A DNA stretch of 64,000 bases from CAAGNP01 sp045603545 (GCA_045603545.1 JAZUMG010000018.1:42460-106459), one strand, 5' to 3'; positions 16,113 through 25,225 are shown, counted from the stretch's first letter. Notes: generated by a model not told the origin, from the sequence alone. Numbers and translations: made by a program.

Positions 16113-17282
16113 CTATTCGTAAATCAGATATGGAGCCCTTTGCTCCTTGAATTTCACCACATCATCAGCCCACATTGCCTCAATCTCAGCAGCACTCTTA
16201 CCCTCAACTATCATCTCTCTCACATAGCCCTGACCGATAAGAAGCTCGAAGAACTTGCGGAACATCTCCTTATCATCAAGTTTGAGGTTGTTGTATGCAT
16301 CGATAACATACTCAAGATTGATACCTTCTGCTTTGATCTCCTCATCTGTAAGACCACTCAAATCGACACCGTAGCATAGTTTGTCAAGCTGTGGAGGATT
16401 CTTCGCACCAGGGACACTTCTTGGGGTGAATGAGAATTCGTAACCGGTCATATCGGGGTGACCATAGATCTGGAAAGGCTTGTCTGTACCTCTACCCAGG
16501 CTCACTGGTGTTGCCTCAAAATAGCAAGTCGAAGGATAAAGGTATATTGACTTCATATTAGGAAGGTTTGGAGAGGGTTTCACAGGGAGAACATACTCCA
16601 TATCCCTTGTGTAGTTTTTGCATGGAACCACTGTCAGGTCACACTGGGCACCATCTTTCAACCAACCCTCGCCATTGATCATAAGGGCAAGTTCACCAAG
16701 TGTCATACCGTGTACCACTGGAACAGGGAGCCAACCCACACCTGACTTATACTGCATATCAAGGATAGGACCATCCACATAGTAACCCAGAGGGTTAGGT
16801 CTGTCAAGGACAATCATCTTCTTGCCAAACTGTGCACAGGCATCCATCATTCTGGCCATTGTCGCATTGTAGGTATAGAATCTCACACCCACATCCTGAA
16901 GGTCAAACACCATCACGTCAAACTCAGCCATAGATTCGTCTGAAGGTCTGTTTACACCAGACTCATAAAGTGATCTGATAGGAATTCCTGTAGCCTCATC
17001 AATGGAGCTGCTTACATGCTCTCCAGCATCAGCCACACCTCTGAAGCCATGCTCAGGAGACATAATAGACACCACATTAACACCCATATCAAGCAATGTA
17101 TCGAGAAGGTGAGTAGTGGAAGAGACCATTCCGGTCTGGTTTGAGAGGATAGATACCCTTTTGCCCTCCAATAGAGGCAAATATTCGTCAAAAGACAATG
17201 CTCCCACCTGAATCTCCTTCTGTGCAGGTGCACAAGAGATCATCAACAGGAGCGAAAGTGTTAAAGCAAATAGTTTTTTCAT
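16113..17282 (-). CDS. namZ: Exo-beta-N-acetylmuramidase NamZ (DUF1343/GH171), lipoprotein
   Basis: This 389-residue protein has a lipobox LMISC (Cys17). NamZ enzymes remove MurNAc from the non-reducing end of peptidoglycan fragments. Family hallmarks are the SNQTGMV segment near residue 48, MSPEHGFRG near 80, the FDLQDVGVRFYTYNATM block near 125-145, DRPNPLG near 160 and SLGRGTDKPF-IYGHPDM near 260. Lipidation places it in the periplasm or on the outer membrane, where shed or foreign wall material would be processed. It is followed one base later by the NagX-like gene. The family assignment is firm, and activity is inferred from studied homologues. Confidence 0.88.
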   Translation of the reverse strand: MKKLFALTLSLLLMISCAPAQKEIQVGALSFDEYLPLLEGKRVSILSNQTGMVSSTTHLLDTLLDMGVNVVSIMSPEHGFRGVADAGEHVSSSIDEATGIPIRSLYESGVNRPSDESMAEFDVMVFDLQDVGVRFYTYNATMARMMDACAQFGKKMIVLDRPNPLGYYVDGPILDMQYKSGVGWLPVPVVHGMTLGELALMINGEGWLKDGAQCDLTVVPCKNYTRDMEYVLPVKPSPNLPNMKSIYLYPSTCYFEATPVSLGRGTDKPFQIYGHPDMTGYEFSFTPRSVPGAKNPPQLDKLCYGVDLSGLTDEEIKAEGINLEYVIDAYNNLKLDDKEMFRKFFELLIGQGYVREMIVEGKSAAEIEAMWADDVVKFKEQRAPYLIYE

Positions 17283-17289
17283 ATCGGTA

Positions 17290-17706
17290 TTAAATAAATT
17301 TGATCAATCTTGTCCCATCCTCCTGTTCACTTATGGAGACCCTTACAGTCTCCTCAGGGAGCATCTCCTCTATCATCTCAGGCCACTCCATAAGACACAG
17401 TGAATCGCTGTACACATACTCCTCAAAACCAAGATCTTCCACCTCACGAAGAGATTTTATCCTGTAGAAATCAAAGTGGAATACAGACTCCCCCTCCTCT
17501 GTCTCATACTCATTTACAATGGTAAATGTAGGGCTGTTCACAATATCCTCCACACCCAGCACCCTGCATATGGCAGTGACAAAGGTGGTCTTGCCGGCCC
17601 CCATTGAACCATACAGGGCAATAATCTTATGATCCCCTATCTCTTTCAGGAATTCCCTTGCCGCCTCATCAATCCTGTCAAGGCTTTCAATAACAATATT
17701 CTTCAT
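17290..17706 (-). CDS. tsaE: tRNA threonylcarbamoyladenosine biosynthesis ATPase TsaE
   Basis: The protein has 138 residues from the ATG at 17706. A TTG three codons upstream is also open but less likely. The P-loop GSMGAGKTT lies near residue 32 and is followed by NSPTFTIVNEY and FHFDFYR, the TsaE signature. TsaE is the ATPase that, with TsaB and TsaD, transfers the threonylcarbamoyl group to A37 of tRNA. The YrdC enzyme that supplies TC-AMP is encoded at 3014-3580. It lies between comM (11 bases) and namZ (7 bases) in the minus-strand operon. Confidence 0.92.
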   Translation of the reverse strand: MKNIVIESLDRIDEAAREFLKEIGDHKIIALYGSMGAGKTTFVTAICRVLGVEDIVNSPTFTIVNEYETEEGESVFHFDFYRIKSLREVEDLGFEEYVYSDSLCLMEWPEMIEEMLPEETVRVSISEQEDGTRLIKFI

Positions 17707-17717
17707 AACCTTCAAAG

Positions 17718-19238
17718 TTACAAAAAATCATTGAAACGATACTGCACAGCCTCTGAAATATGAGAAATATCTACCCTTTTTCCCCCTTCCATATCTGCAA
17801 TTGTCCTGGCAATTCTCAAAATTCTCCCATAACCCCTGGCAGAGAGGGACAATTTTTCCATAATATTTCCCATAAAGGCACGCTCCTCTTCACCCAAGAG
17901 ACAATATCTGGAGAGCTGGGCGGCATCCATCTGGGCATTGGTAAAGATCCCTTCATCCTTGAACCTCTCCATCTGGATCTCCCTTGCCAGAAGAACCCTC
18001 CTGGCTATATCTGCACTCCTCTCACCTTTGACTCCAGAGACCAGCAAATCCCTCTCCACCGGCTTGACCTTGATATTCAGATCAATCCTGTCCATCAAAG
18101 GGCCACTGATGCGGGCCTGATAGCGGGAAATCATCCCCGGAGTACAGGTGCACCTCCCGCTCTCATCCCCAAAATAGCCGCAAGGGCAAGGGTTCATCGA
18201 CCCCACAAGCATAAATGATGCAGGGTAGGTAACCTTATATCTTGCTCTGGAGATGGAGATGACACGCTCCTCCAGCGGCTGCCGCAAAAGATCAAGTGCA
18301 GAGGCACTGAAAAGTGATATCTCATCAAGATAGAGGACCCCGTTATGGGCAAGGGATATCTCCCCTGGACAGGCAGACGGACCACCACCCACCATTGCCA
18401 CCACGCTGGAGGTGTTGTGGGGAGTTCTGAACGGGCGCTCCCTGATAAGCCCCCTCCCTCTGAGCAGCCCTGCCACAGAATAGACTGCACTTGTCTCCAA
18501 AGACTCCTCCCGACTCATCCCCGGAAGTATGGATGCAAGACAAGAGGCCATAAAGCTCTTCCCTGAACCAGGTACACCACAAAGTATCAGATTGTGCCCT
18601 CCACTTGCTGCAATCTCCATCCCCCTTTTGGCAAACTCCTGCCCTATCACATCGGCAAAATCGGCCTTGCAGGTCCTATCTTCATTAGAATGCGCCTCAC
18701 CCGGACGAACCACCAGAGACTCTGTATAATCTTCACCATTGAGGATATCCACCACCTCCCCTATATTGGCGGCACCATATATCTTAATCCCCTCCACCTC
18801 TGAGGCCTCGAGGGCAGATGCACAAGGGAAAATACACTTGCTGAAGCCCTGTTCCTTCCCTTTCAGGGCAATGGGCAATGCGCCCGGCACATCCCTCAGG
18901 GAACCATCAAGGGCCAGCTCCCCCAAAATGAGGAAATCCTGAGTATCAGGAACTGTAATCTGCTGCGATGCAGCAAGAAGCCCCACAGCTATCGCAACAT
19001 CATACCCTGAACCCTCCTTCCTTAAATTGGCAGGAGCCAGATTGATTACAATTTTCCGTCCCGGCACCCTGTAATCACAACTCTGCAATGCTGTAGTCAC
19101 CCTCAACAGCGACTCTTTGACTGCACTGTCCGGTAGCCCTACAAGATAAACGCCTACACCCTGCTGGACAGAAATCTCCACCACCACAGGGACAACCTCC
19201 AACCCTACACAGGTGGCACAATAAGCCCTGAACAACAT
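17718..19238 (-). CDS. comM: ComM/YifB family Mg-chelatase-like AAA+ ATPase
   Basis: The protein has 506 residues from the ATG at 19238, where the family's usual opening (MLFRAYCATCVGLE) begins. The extension to 19280 lacks support. A Lon-protease-like N-terminal domain (about 1-165, VGLPDSAVKES) precedes a Mg-chelatase AAA+ domain with Walker A GVPGSGKS and Walker B VLYLDEI. A short Cys cluster (CPCGYFGDESGRCTC) and the Mg-chelatase C-terminal helices (LSARGYGRILRIARTIADM) follow. In transformable bacteria ComM is a hexameric helicase driving branch migration during integration of foreign DNA. A promoter-like TAATTTTG box sits just upstream (19250-19257). Confidence 0.9.
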   Translation of the reverse strand: MLFRAYCATCVGLEVVPVVVEISVQQGVGVYLVGLPDSAVKESLLRVTTALQSCDYRVPGRKIVINLAPANLRKEGSGYDVAIAVGLLAASQQITVPDTQDFLILGELALDGSLRDVPGALPIALKGKEQGFSKCIFPCASALEASEVEGIKIYGAANIGEVVDILNGEDYTESLVVRPGEAHSNEDRTCKADFADVIGQEFAKRGMEIAASGGHNLILCGVPGSGKSFMASCLASILPGMSREESLETSAVYSVAGLLRGRGLIRERPFRTPHNTSSVVAMVGGGPSACPGEISLAHNGVLYLDEISLFSASALDLLRQPLEERVISISRARYKVTYPASFMLVGSMNPCPCGYFGDESGRCTCTPGMISRYQARISGPLMDRIDLNIKVKPVERDLLVSGVKGERSADIARRVLLAREIQMERFKDEGIFTNAQMDAAQLSRYCLLGEEERAFMGNIMEKLSLSARGYGRILRIARTIADMEGGKRVDISHISEAVQYRFNDFL

Positions 19239-19249
19239 CTTTTTTATTT

Positions 19250-19280
19250 CAAAATTAGATGCCGTGCAAACCAGAAACAA
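19250..19280 (-). promoter_or_regulatory. Candidate internal promoter for comM
   Basis: The minus-strand TAATTTTG (19257-19250) fits TAnnTTTG, and GTTG lies 20 nt upstream (19280-19278). It sits in the 78-base gap between kdtA and comM, the only sizeable gap in the ten-gene run, so downstream genes may have their own start. Confidence 0.45.
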
Positions 19281-19316
19281 CCCCCTTCCGGATGAAAAAC
19301 TGAATTCTAATTTTTT

Positions 19317-20561
19317 TTAGAGCGAAAAAACCTCTTTCAGGAAAATATCAGATGCACCCAGATGCCCTTTGACATAATTTCCTGAAATTTCTGACACCTG
19401 AGCAAGCTTCTCAGGGTTATTGAGCCACAGTTCAAAAAGGCTCCTGAGCTCCTCACTGCTGTTATAAGAGACTGCACCTCCTGATGAGATGAGGTCACAA
19501 GCCTCCTGGAACTTCCGGTACCTTGGGCCAAAAATGACTCCACGACCATATGTGGCAGCCTCAAGAATATTGTGGATACCTGCTCCGAACCCGCCACCGA
19601 CATAAGCAAACTCGCCATACTTGTAAAGGGAAGACAAAAGACCGATACAATCGATTACCAGTATTTGCGCCCCTTTAAGATCCTCCTCTGAAGGGTTCTG
19701 AGAATACCTGACCACTTTATACTTATGGAAGGTCTCCTCTATCCTGGAAATATGGTCAGGATATACCTCGTGAGGTGCCAGAACAATACTCAGGCCAAGA
19801 CCATCAATAGCATTACATATCCTCACCTCATCTTCGTTCCAGGTGCTTCCAGCTACAAGGACCCTTTTCCCCTCCACAAAACTCTCCACAATCCTGTTTG
19901 AAGAAGAGGCCCCTGAAACAATATCGCTCACCCTGTCAAACCTTGTATCGCCCGCCACGACAACATTCCTGACCCCTTGCCACAACAGGAGGGTTTTTGA
20001 CTCCTCATTCTGGACAAATATTGTGGTAAAGCAGCGGAGCATCTCTCTCCACATACGGCCCCACCCCTTGAAGAATGGCTGCTCCTCTCTGAAGATTGCA
20101 GAAATTATATATGTGGGGATACCTCTCTTCCTGAGCCCTGTAAGGTAAAAGTACCAGTAATCATACTTGGTAAAGATTGCCATCTTGGGCTTTACAATGT
20201 CGAGAAATCTGGTGGCATTGCGGGGAGAATCCATTGGAAGATAGAATACCCAATCTGCCAAAGGGTAGTTCTTCCTCAACTCATAACCGGATGGGGAGAA
20301 GAATGTGAGGAGAATTTTCTCATTGCCCCCCCTTTTTTTATATCTTTCTATCACTGGCCTTGCCTGCTCAAACTCACCTACAGAGGGGCAATGGAACCAG
20401 ATGAGAGGATCGTCCCCCTTTATCTCCTTTTCCAGTCTGGACAAGAGGCCCCTCCGTCCCGAAACAAAAAGGGATATCTTCCTATTGAAGGGTGCTGCGA
20501 TTCTTGCCCCCAACATATACAAAAACAATCCTATCCGATATAAAACAGCCAAGACAGACAA
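19317..20561 (-). CDS. kdtA: 3-deoxy-D-manno-octulosonic acid transferase KdtA/WaaA
   Basis: This 414-residue inner-membrane-associated glycosyltransferase adds Kdo to lipid A precursor. It has a hydrophobic N-terminus (LYRIGLFLYMLGARIAAPF) and WFHCPSVGEFEQARPVI near residue 55, the GT30 N-terminal signature carrying the catalytic Glu. The C-terminal Rossmann domain has VAGSTW, LAPHE and FAYVGGGFGAGIHNILEAATYG. The reading frame begins with TTG at 20561. A second TTG (20552) and an ATG (20516) follow, but the ATG would cut the conserved N-terminal helix. It lies 3 bases after the anti-sigma/barrel gene. No kinase or Kdo-synthesis genes are near. Confidence 0.92.
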   Translation of the reverse strand: MSVLAVLYRIGLFLYMLGARIAAPFNRKISLFVSGRRGLLSRLEKEIKGDDPLIWFHCPSVGEFEQARPVIERYKKRGGNEKILLTFFSPSGYELRKNYPLADWVFYLPMDSPRNATRFLDIVKPKMAIFTKYDYWYFYLTGLRKRGIPTYIISAIFREEQPFFKGWGRMWREMLRCFTTIFVQNEESKTLLLWQGVRNVVVAGDTRFDRVSDIVSGASSSNRIVESFVEGKRVLVAGSTWNEDEVRICNAIDGLGLSIVLAPHEVYPDHISRIEETFHKYKVVRYSQNPSEEDLKGAQILVIDCIGLLSSLYKYGEFAYVGGGFGAGIHNILEAATYGRGVIFGPRYRKFQEACDLISSGGAVSYNSSEELRSLFELWLNNPEKLAQVSEISGNYVKGHLGASDIFLKEVFSL

Positions 20562-20564
20562 TTA

Positions 20565-21710
20565 TTACAAGGTGAATCTCAAACCCAGCTCCATATCCAA
20601 CTGGAATGGCTGGGTAGTTCTCATACTGAATGGCTGGTCAGAGTCAAAGAAATAGACGAGACTCGGGTCAAAATAGATACCGATCAGCTGGTTGAAAGAG
20701 TATTGGAGGCCAATACCCAGATTGGCCGACCACTGAAGCCCTTTTACCCCATCCTTGCGGTATGTGACACCGTCTGACAAATCCTGTATTCTGCTTGAGA
20801 CCTGAAGGCCTTTCTCCACAGCACCACCACCTGACACATAACAGATGAAGTGATCGTTTCTGAGCACATTCACATATAGCGACAATGGAACACCTATATA
20901 ATGAATTTTCTGGTTCACGAGGGCCTGGACAGAGTTGTCTATCAAGGCCTGGAAACTATTCTGAAGATATGTGTAATTGAGTCCTGTACCTATTGCCAAA
21001 ATCTCCCCTACAGGGAACTGCACCTGCACACCAAATGTCAATGGAATGGCAAATGATGGCTTGGTAACAGGTGTTATACCATCCTTTATGGCCATATTGG
21101 CACCTGGCATATACTGGGCTCCACCGGCGGGAACATCTCCTCCACCCATTGCCAGCATATTTGAGGCGATGCCCAGAACGACACCTCGGCGCACTTTATC
21201 CTCCTCATAAATCCAGCTTTCATCCCAGAGGGACACTGCAGCAGCTTCCTCCACCTCTTCAGAAGGTGAAGAAACCGGAACTTTTGCCTCTGACACCGCC
21301 ACTGGTGCCACGCTTTCAGCCGTCTCTGCCACTTCAGCACCAGCGATGCTCTTCTCCTCAACAGCAACAACCTCATCCATTGCACTTTGCACTAATTGTG
21401 GCATCTCAGCCACATTGAGTTTTGCGAGGAGATGAGGCTCCACCACATCCATATCAAGCTGTAGCGGCTGAACCACCTCTATTGCCATAGCGTTGTTTGG
21501 AGTAAAGCTCTCCTTTTTTGAATTTATGCCCAAAACCAATGCAATAGCCACTGATGCAGCCACTGCAGCATAACTCACCCTTCTTGTCCAGATGGCAGCA
21601 GACCTTCTCTCAAGTCCAGCCTCTATGCCACTCCACAAATCGATATCAAGCGGCTCTTCATAAGAGTCGACCAACCCCTTTATCTTTCTGTCAAAATCTA
21701 TATTGTCCAT
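20565..21710 (-). CDS. Dma-like two-membrane anti-sigma factor with outer-membrane barrel
   Basis: The protein has 381 residues from the ATG at 21710, chosen because it clears the sigma gene's stop by 5 bases. Three parts are visible. Residues 1-42 are a charged N-terminus (FDRKIKGLVDSYEEPLDIDLWSG) like those of anti-sigma factors. A single transmembrane helix covers about 45-61. A roughly 105-residue Ala/Val/Glu/Pro linker follows, then from about 170 amphipathic strands ending LGLRFTL, an outer-membrane barrel. This matches the dual membrane-spanning anti-sigma (Dma) proteins described in Bacteroides thetaiotaomicron, where the barrel senses the outer membrane and the N-terminus holds an ECF sigma factor. 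The partner is encoded directly upstream. Sigma binding is inferred. Confidence 0.75.
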   Translation of the reverse strand: MDNIDFDRKIKGLVDSYEEPLDIDLWSGIEAGLERRSAAIWTRRVSYAAVAASVAIALVLGINSKKESFTPNNAMAIEVVQPLQLDMDVVEPHLLAKLNVAEMPQLVQSAMDEVVAVEEKSIAGAEVAETAESVAPVAVSEAKVPVSSPSEEVEEAAAVSLWDESWIYEEDKVRRGVVLGIASNMLAMGGGDVPAGGAQYMPGANMAIKDGITPVTKPSFAIPLTFGVQVQFPVGEILAIGTGLNYTYLQNSFQALIDNSVQALVNQKIHYIGVPLSLYVNVLRNDHFICYVSGGGAVEKGLQVSSRIQDLSDGVTYRKDGVKGLQWSANLGIGLQYSFNQLIGIYFDPSLVYFFDSDQPFSMRTTQPFQLDMELGLRFTL

Positions 21711-21715
21711 AAAAA

Positions 21716-22243
21716 TCACTTTTCCATTTTTTTGATTCTCTCCTGAAGCCACACCCTTGCTCTGCTGAGCTGTGATCTTGATGCCCCTTCAGATATCCCC
21801 AACTTCTGCGCTATCTCCTGATGGGAGAATCCGTCTATCACCGAGAGGTTGAATACAGTCCTGAAACCCACAGGCATCTCCCCAATAAGCTTCACTATCT
21901 TCTGGCCGTCCAGACGTTCAAGGATATTGTCCTCAAACGGGAGGTCCGATCCCGGAGCAGAGAGATCCTCCGCCCCTTTCAGGACATCATTGCGTCTCAA
22001 ACTCATAAGAGCCGTATTGACAAATATCCTCCTCATCCAACCTTCGAAAGAACCTTCATCCCTGTAACTTGAAATTTTGGAAAAGACGGTTATGAAACCA
22101 TCCTGTAGCATATCCATCGCCGCATCCCTATCCTTGGCATACCTCAAACAAACAGCGAACATACGGGAAGAGTATTTCTCGTATATTTTTCTCTGGGCAG
22201 ACCTCTCCTGCCGCATACAAGCCGCTATAAGTTTTTGTTCCAT
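21716..22243 (-). CDS. ECF-type RNA polymerase sigma factor
   Basis: The protein has 175 residues from the ATG at 22243. An eight-codon extension to 22267 is open but would run past the likely promoter. Region 2 covers about 20-85 (YSSRMFAVCLRYAKDRDAAMDMLQDGFITVF, then EGWMRRIFVNTALMSLR). Region 4 covers about 110-170 (LPVGFRTVFNLSVIDGFSHQEIA-LGISEGASRSQLSRAR), the -35-binding helix-turn-helix. It heads the long minus-strand run and is followed 5 bases later by its probable anti-sigma factor. Divergent promoters link it to the TPR protein gene on the other strand. Confidence 0.92.
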   Translation of the reverse strand: MEQKLIAACMRQERSAQRKIYEKYSSRMFAVCLRYAKDRDAAMDMLQDGFITVFSKISSYRDEGSFEGWMRRIFVNTALMSLRRNDVLKGAEDLSAPGSDLPFEDNILERLDGQKIVKLIGEMPVGFRTVFNLSVIDGFSHQEIAQKLGISEGASRSQLSRARVWLQERIKKMEK

Positions 22244-22253
22244 ATTATAGATG

Positions 22254-22300
22254 CAAAAATAACCCATTTTGCTGCATCTTCTAAAAAATAATTACATTTG
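22254..22300. promoter_or_regulatory. Divergent promoters between ECF sigma gene and TPR gene
   Basis: On plus, TACATTTG (22293-22300) has TTTG 21 nt upstream (22268-22271) and predicts a start near 22307, supporting the TPR start at 22326. On minus, TATTTTTG (22261-22254) predicts a start very close to the sigma gene ATG at 22243. The two sites lie within 50 bases and could be co-regulated. Confidence 0.5.
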
Positions 22301-22325
22301 TAATGGCAACTCAAATTTGTTTTTT

Positions 22326-24041
22326 ATGAGATATATTGGCAATAGGTTTGGTGTTTTGGTATGTAGTGTTCTGCTTGCCGTATCTTCGCTTGTTCCATCC
22401 GTCACTTCCGCTCAGAATCAGGATAAAATAGAGCCCCAGGAGTACTATCTGGAGGGGTTAAGACACTATAACGAAGGGGACTGGAGCACTTCCCGCGAAC
22501 TGTTTGTGCTGGCCATCGGGGCCGATCCCGCCAATGATGCCGCATATTACTATCTCGGCCTCTCATATATTCAGCTTGGAGATCTCCAGGCCGCAGAGGC
22601 ATATCTGGTCAAGGCACAGGAAAAGGACCCTTCCAATTTCTGGTACAAGGTGAAGCTTGCGGAACTCTACGCACAGACAAACCAGGTGGACAAGGCGATA
22701 ACCATCTACGAAGGGATCACTGCAGACCATCCCGACAAACACTCCGTATTCTACGACATAATCGACCTGTATACCGCCAGTCAGCAATATGACAAAGCCC
22801 TCGAGACCCTTGACAAAATCGAATCACTGAAAGGGGAAAATGAACTGACAGGTGAAGCCAGATACGAATTGCTCCTCCGCCAGGGGAACTATCAGGGGGC
22901 CCTCAACCATCTGGAGGATTACTACAAAAAATATCCGGCTCCACGCGTTGCACTTATCCTGGGGGATCTCAACAAATCAATGTACAGGGATACCCTTGCC
23001 ATACACTACTATCACGAAGCGCTGGAGATGGACCCGGGCTTCACCCCTGCAGATTTCGGCCTTGCAGAAGTCTACAGGACAAATGTAAATTTCAAGGAGT
23101 TCTTCCCACATATAAACAGATTCCTTGAGGACCCGAAGATGAATGTCTCCATCAAGACAAGATATATGAAAGAGGTGATAATCACACCTCACTTTGTAAG
23201 GCAATACATGGACAAGGTAGACCATATGGTCAACAGTATCATCAATGCACACCCGCAGGACACATCAGTCCTGTATATGGGTGGAGCCTATTTCCTCCAG
23301 ACCGGAAGGGATACCACAGGAAAACTGCTTTTCAAAGGGGCACTTGAAGCTTACCCGGAAGACTACAAGGCAAATATGGAGTATATATCGCTGCTCTATT
23401 ACCTTAAAGACTGGGAAGAGCTTGCCATACAGACAGAAAACACTCTCCACTATTTCCCGGAGGATCAAAGTTTTATGGAGATACTCCCCATTGCCTACTG
23501 GCAAAGCGGTGACACTGACAAGGCTATAGAGCAATACAACACCCTGATCAGGAACCTCTCACCAAAAGATACCACCGCATATACCTATTATGCCTCATTG
23601 GGAGATCTGTACCACGACAAGGGTGATTCCAAAAAGGCATACAGCTACTACCGCAAGGCACTCAAACAAAAGCCCGACTACAATCCCGTACTCAACAACT
23701 ACGCATATTACCTGTGTCTGGAGGGGAAAGATCTCAAGAAGGCTGCCAAGATGAGCCTCAAAACCATCGAATCGGAACCTGACAACCCTACATACCTTGA
23801 CACCTATGCCTGGATTCTGTTCCAGTTGGGGGAATACAATGAGGCCAAGACCCACATCAAAAGGGCAATGTTCTATGGCGGCAACGAGGAGGCAACCCTT
23901 CTGGATCACTATGCAGAGATATTGTTCGCCCTGAAAGAGTACGATCTCGCCTTCATATACTGGGAACAGGCAGACAAGAAAGACCCCACATTGGGAATAG
24001 GGAAGAAAATTGCCGAGAGAAAGGGTCAACTTAAAAAATGA
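22326..24041 (+). CDS. Tetratricopeptide repeat protein, exported
   Basis: The protein has 571 residues from the ATG at 22326. The ORF could extend to 22269, but that would lie upstream of the predicted transcript start and bury the signal peptide (cleavage after TSA, near residue 28). About ten TPR units follow, for example YYLEGLRHYNEGDWSTSRELF, AAYYYLGLSYIQLGDLQAAEAY and SYYRKALKQKPDYNPVLNNYAYYL. Such proteins act as periplasmic or surface scaffolds, and no catalytic domain is visible. Its stop overlaps the next start by four bases (ATGA), coupling it to an EnvC-like gene, so a role in wall or division complexes is plausible. Confidence 0.85.
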   Translation: MRYIGNRFGVLVCSVLLAVSSLVPSVTSAQNQDKIEPQEYYLEGLRHYNEGDWSTSRELFVLAIGADPANDAAYYYLGLSYIQLGDLQAAEAYLVKAQEKDPSNFWYKVKLAELYAQTNQVDKAITIYEGITADHPDKHSVFYDIIDLYTASQQYDKALETLDKIESLKGENELTGEARYELLLRQGNYQGALNHLEDYYKKYPAPRVALILGDLNKSMYRDTLAIHYYHEALEMDPGFTPADFGLAEVYRTNVNFKEFFPHINRFLEDPKMNVSIKTRYMKEVIITPHFVRQYMDKVDHMVNSIINAHPQDTSVLYMGGAYFLQTGRDTTGKLLFKGALEAYPEDYKANMEYISLLYYLKDWEELAIQTENTLHYFPEDQSFMEILPIAYWQSGDTDKAIEQYNTLIRNLSPKDTTAYTYYASLGDLYHDKGDSKKAYSYYRKALKQKPDYNPVLNNYAYYLCLEGKDLKKAAKMSLKTIESEPDNPTYLDTYAWILFQLGEYNEAKTHIKRAMFYGGNEEATLLDHYAEILFALKEYDLAFIYWEQADKKDPTLGIGKKIAERKGQLKK

Positions 24042-25219
24042 CAATGAGACACTTCATCACCATACTCACCCTGCTGCTTGCATTCCAGATATCTTTCGGA
24101 CAGGATGTTTCCAAACAGAACGCCAGAAAGAAGAAGATCGAGGATGAGATTGCGTACATAGACAAACAGCTGAGCAACACGAAAAGCAAACAGAGAAAGA
24201 GCATCAATACACTCAACCTTACCCAGAAACAGATTGAGAACAGGAGGGAGATAATCTACACCCTTGACAAAGATATCAAGAGGTACAACTCCCTTATAGC
24301 TACCAAATCAAATGAGATTTCCCGTCTTGAAAGGAGACTGGACACATTGAAACTGTATCACGAAAACCTCGTATACAATGCCTACAAGAACAGGGATGCC
24401 AAAGTGTGGTTCATGTATATCATGTCAAGCAAGAACATAGGCCAAAGTCTCCGCAGATGGTCATATCTCAAAAATCTGTCAAGCTCTGTACAGAAACAGG
24501 CCACACAGATAAAGTCCCTTCAGGAACAACTGATACAGGAGAGGGGGAAACTCCAGGAGCTCCGAATATCATCCATATCCACACAAAAAGAGAGGGAGAA
24601 GGAGTACGACAAGCTCACTCAGGAGGAGACAAAGGTGATGAATACAATAAACTCCCTCAAACGTGAGGAGAAGAAACTCCGCAACGACATGAACAAAAAG
24701 AAGAGGGAGGTGGAAAAGCTGAACAAAGAGATTGAGAGAATTCTGGCTGAAGCGGTAAAACAACAGAAACAGGCCGGCAAAGCGGTCAAAGTGGATTATG
24801 AGCTCTCTGCCAAATTCAGCGACAATAAAGGAAAACTGCCCTGGCCCGTAAACAAGGGGGTCGTGGTGGAAAAATTCGGGCAAGCCTATCACCCCGTATT
24901 CCGCACAGTCAAACTGCCATTCAACAATGGGGTAAACATCTCCACCGACAGGAATGCCAAGGCTCTGTGCATATTTGACGGCGTGGTGAAACAGATTCTG
25001 GTAATGCCAGGATACAACCAGTGCGTACTGGTACAGCACGGTGAATATTTCACATTCTATTGTAAACTCAAACAAGTCAATGTCAAGAGTGGCCAGACCA
25101 TCAAAAGAGGGGCAGTAGTGGGGACCATTGATGACAACGAAGAGGGGAATGCCATTCTGCATTTCCAACTCTGGAAAGGTACTGACAAACAGAACCCTGA
25201 ACATTGGCTCGCAAAATAG
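24038..25219 (+). CDS. EnvC-like murein hydrolase activator (degenerate LytM domain)
   Basis: This 393-residue protein has a signal peptide (cleavage after SFG, near residue 18) and long coiled coils in about 22-110 and 145-240. The C-terminal LytM/M23-like domain covers about 265-393 (WPVNKGVVVEKFG). The zinc site is damaged: the usual H-x-G-x-D reads NNGVN and the HxH motif reads I-L-H, leaving one of the usual ligands. This pattern fits EnvC/NlpD-type factors, which switch on amidases rather than cut peptidoglycan themselves. A second ATG two codons later (MRHFITIL) may be the true start. It is followed after 6 bases by the nucleoside kinase gene. Confidence 0.87.
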   Translation: MTMRHFITILTLLLAFQISFGQDVSKQNARKKKIEDEIAYIDKQLSNTKSKQRKSINTLNLTQKQIENRREIIYTLDKDIKRYNSLIATKSNEISRLERRLDTLKLYHENLVYNAYKNRDAKVWFMYIMSSKNIGQSLRRWSYLKNLSSSVQKQATQIKSLQEQLIQERGKLQELRISSISTQKEREKEYDKLTQEETKVMNTINSLKREEKKLRNDMNKKKREVEKLNKEIERILAEAVKQQKQAGKAVKVDYELSAKFSDNKGKLPWPVNKGVVVEKFGQAYHPVFRTVKLPFNNGVNISTDRNAKALCIFDGVVKQILVMPGYNQCVLVQHGEYFTFYCKLKQVNVKSGQTIKRGAVVGTIDDNEEGNAILHFQLWKGTDKQNPEHWLAK

Positions 25220-25225
25220 ACCCAT

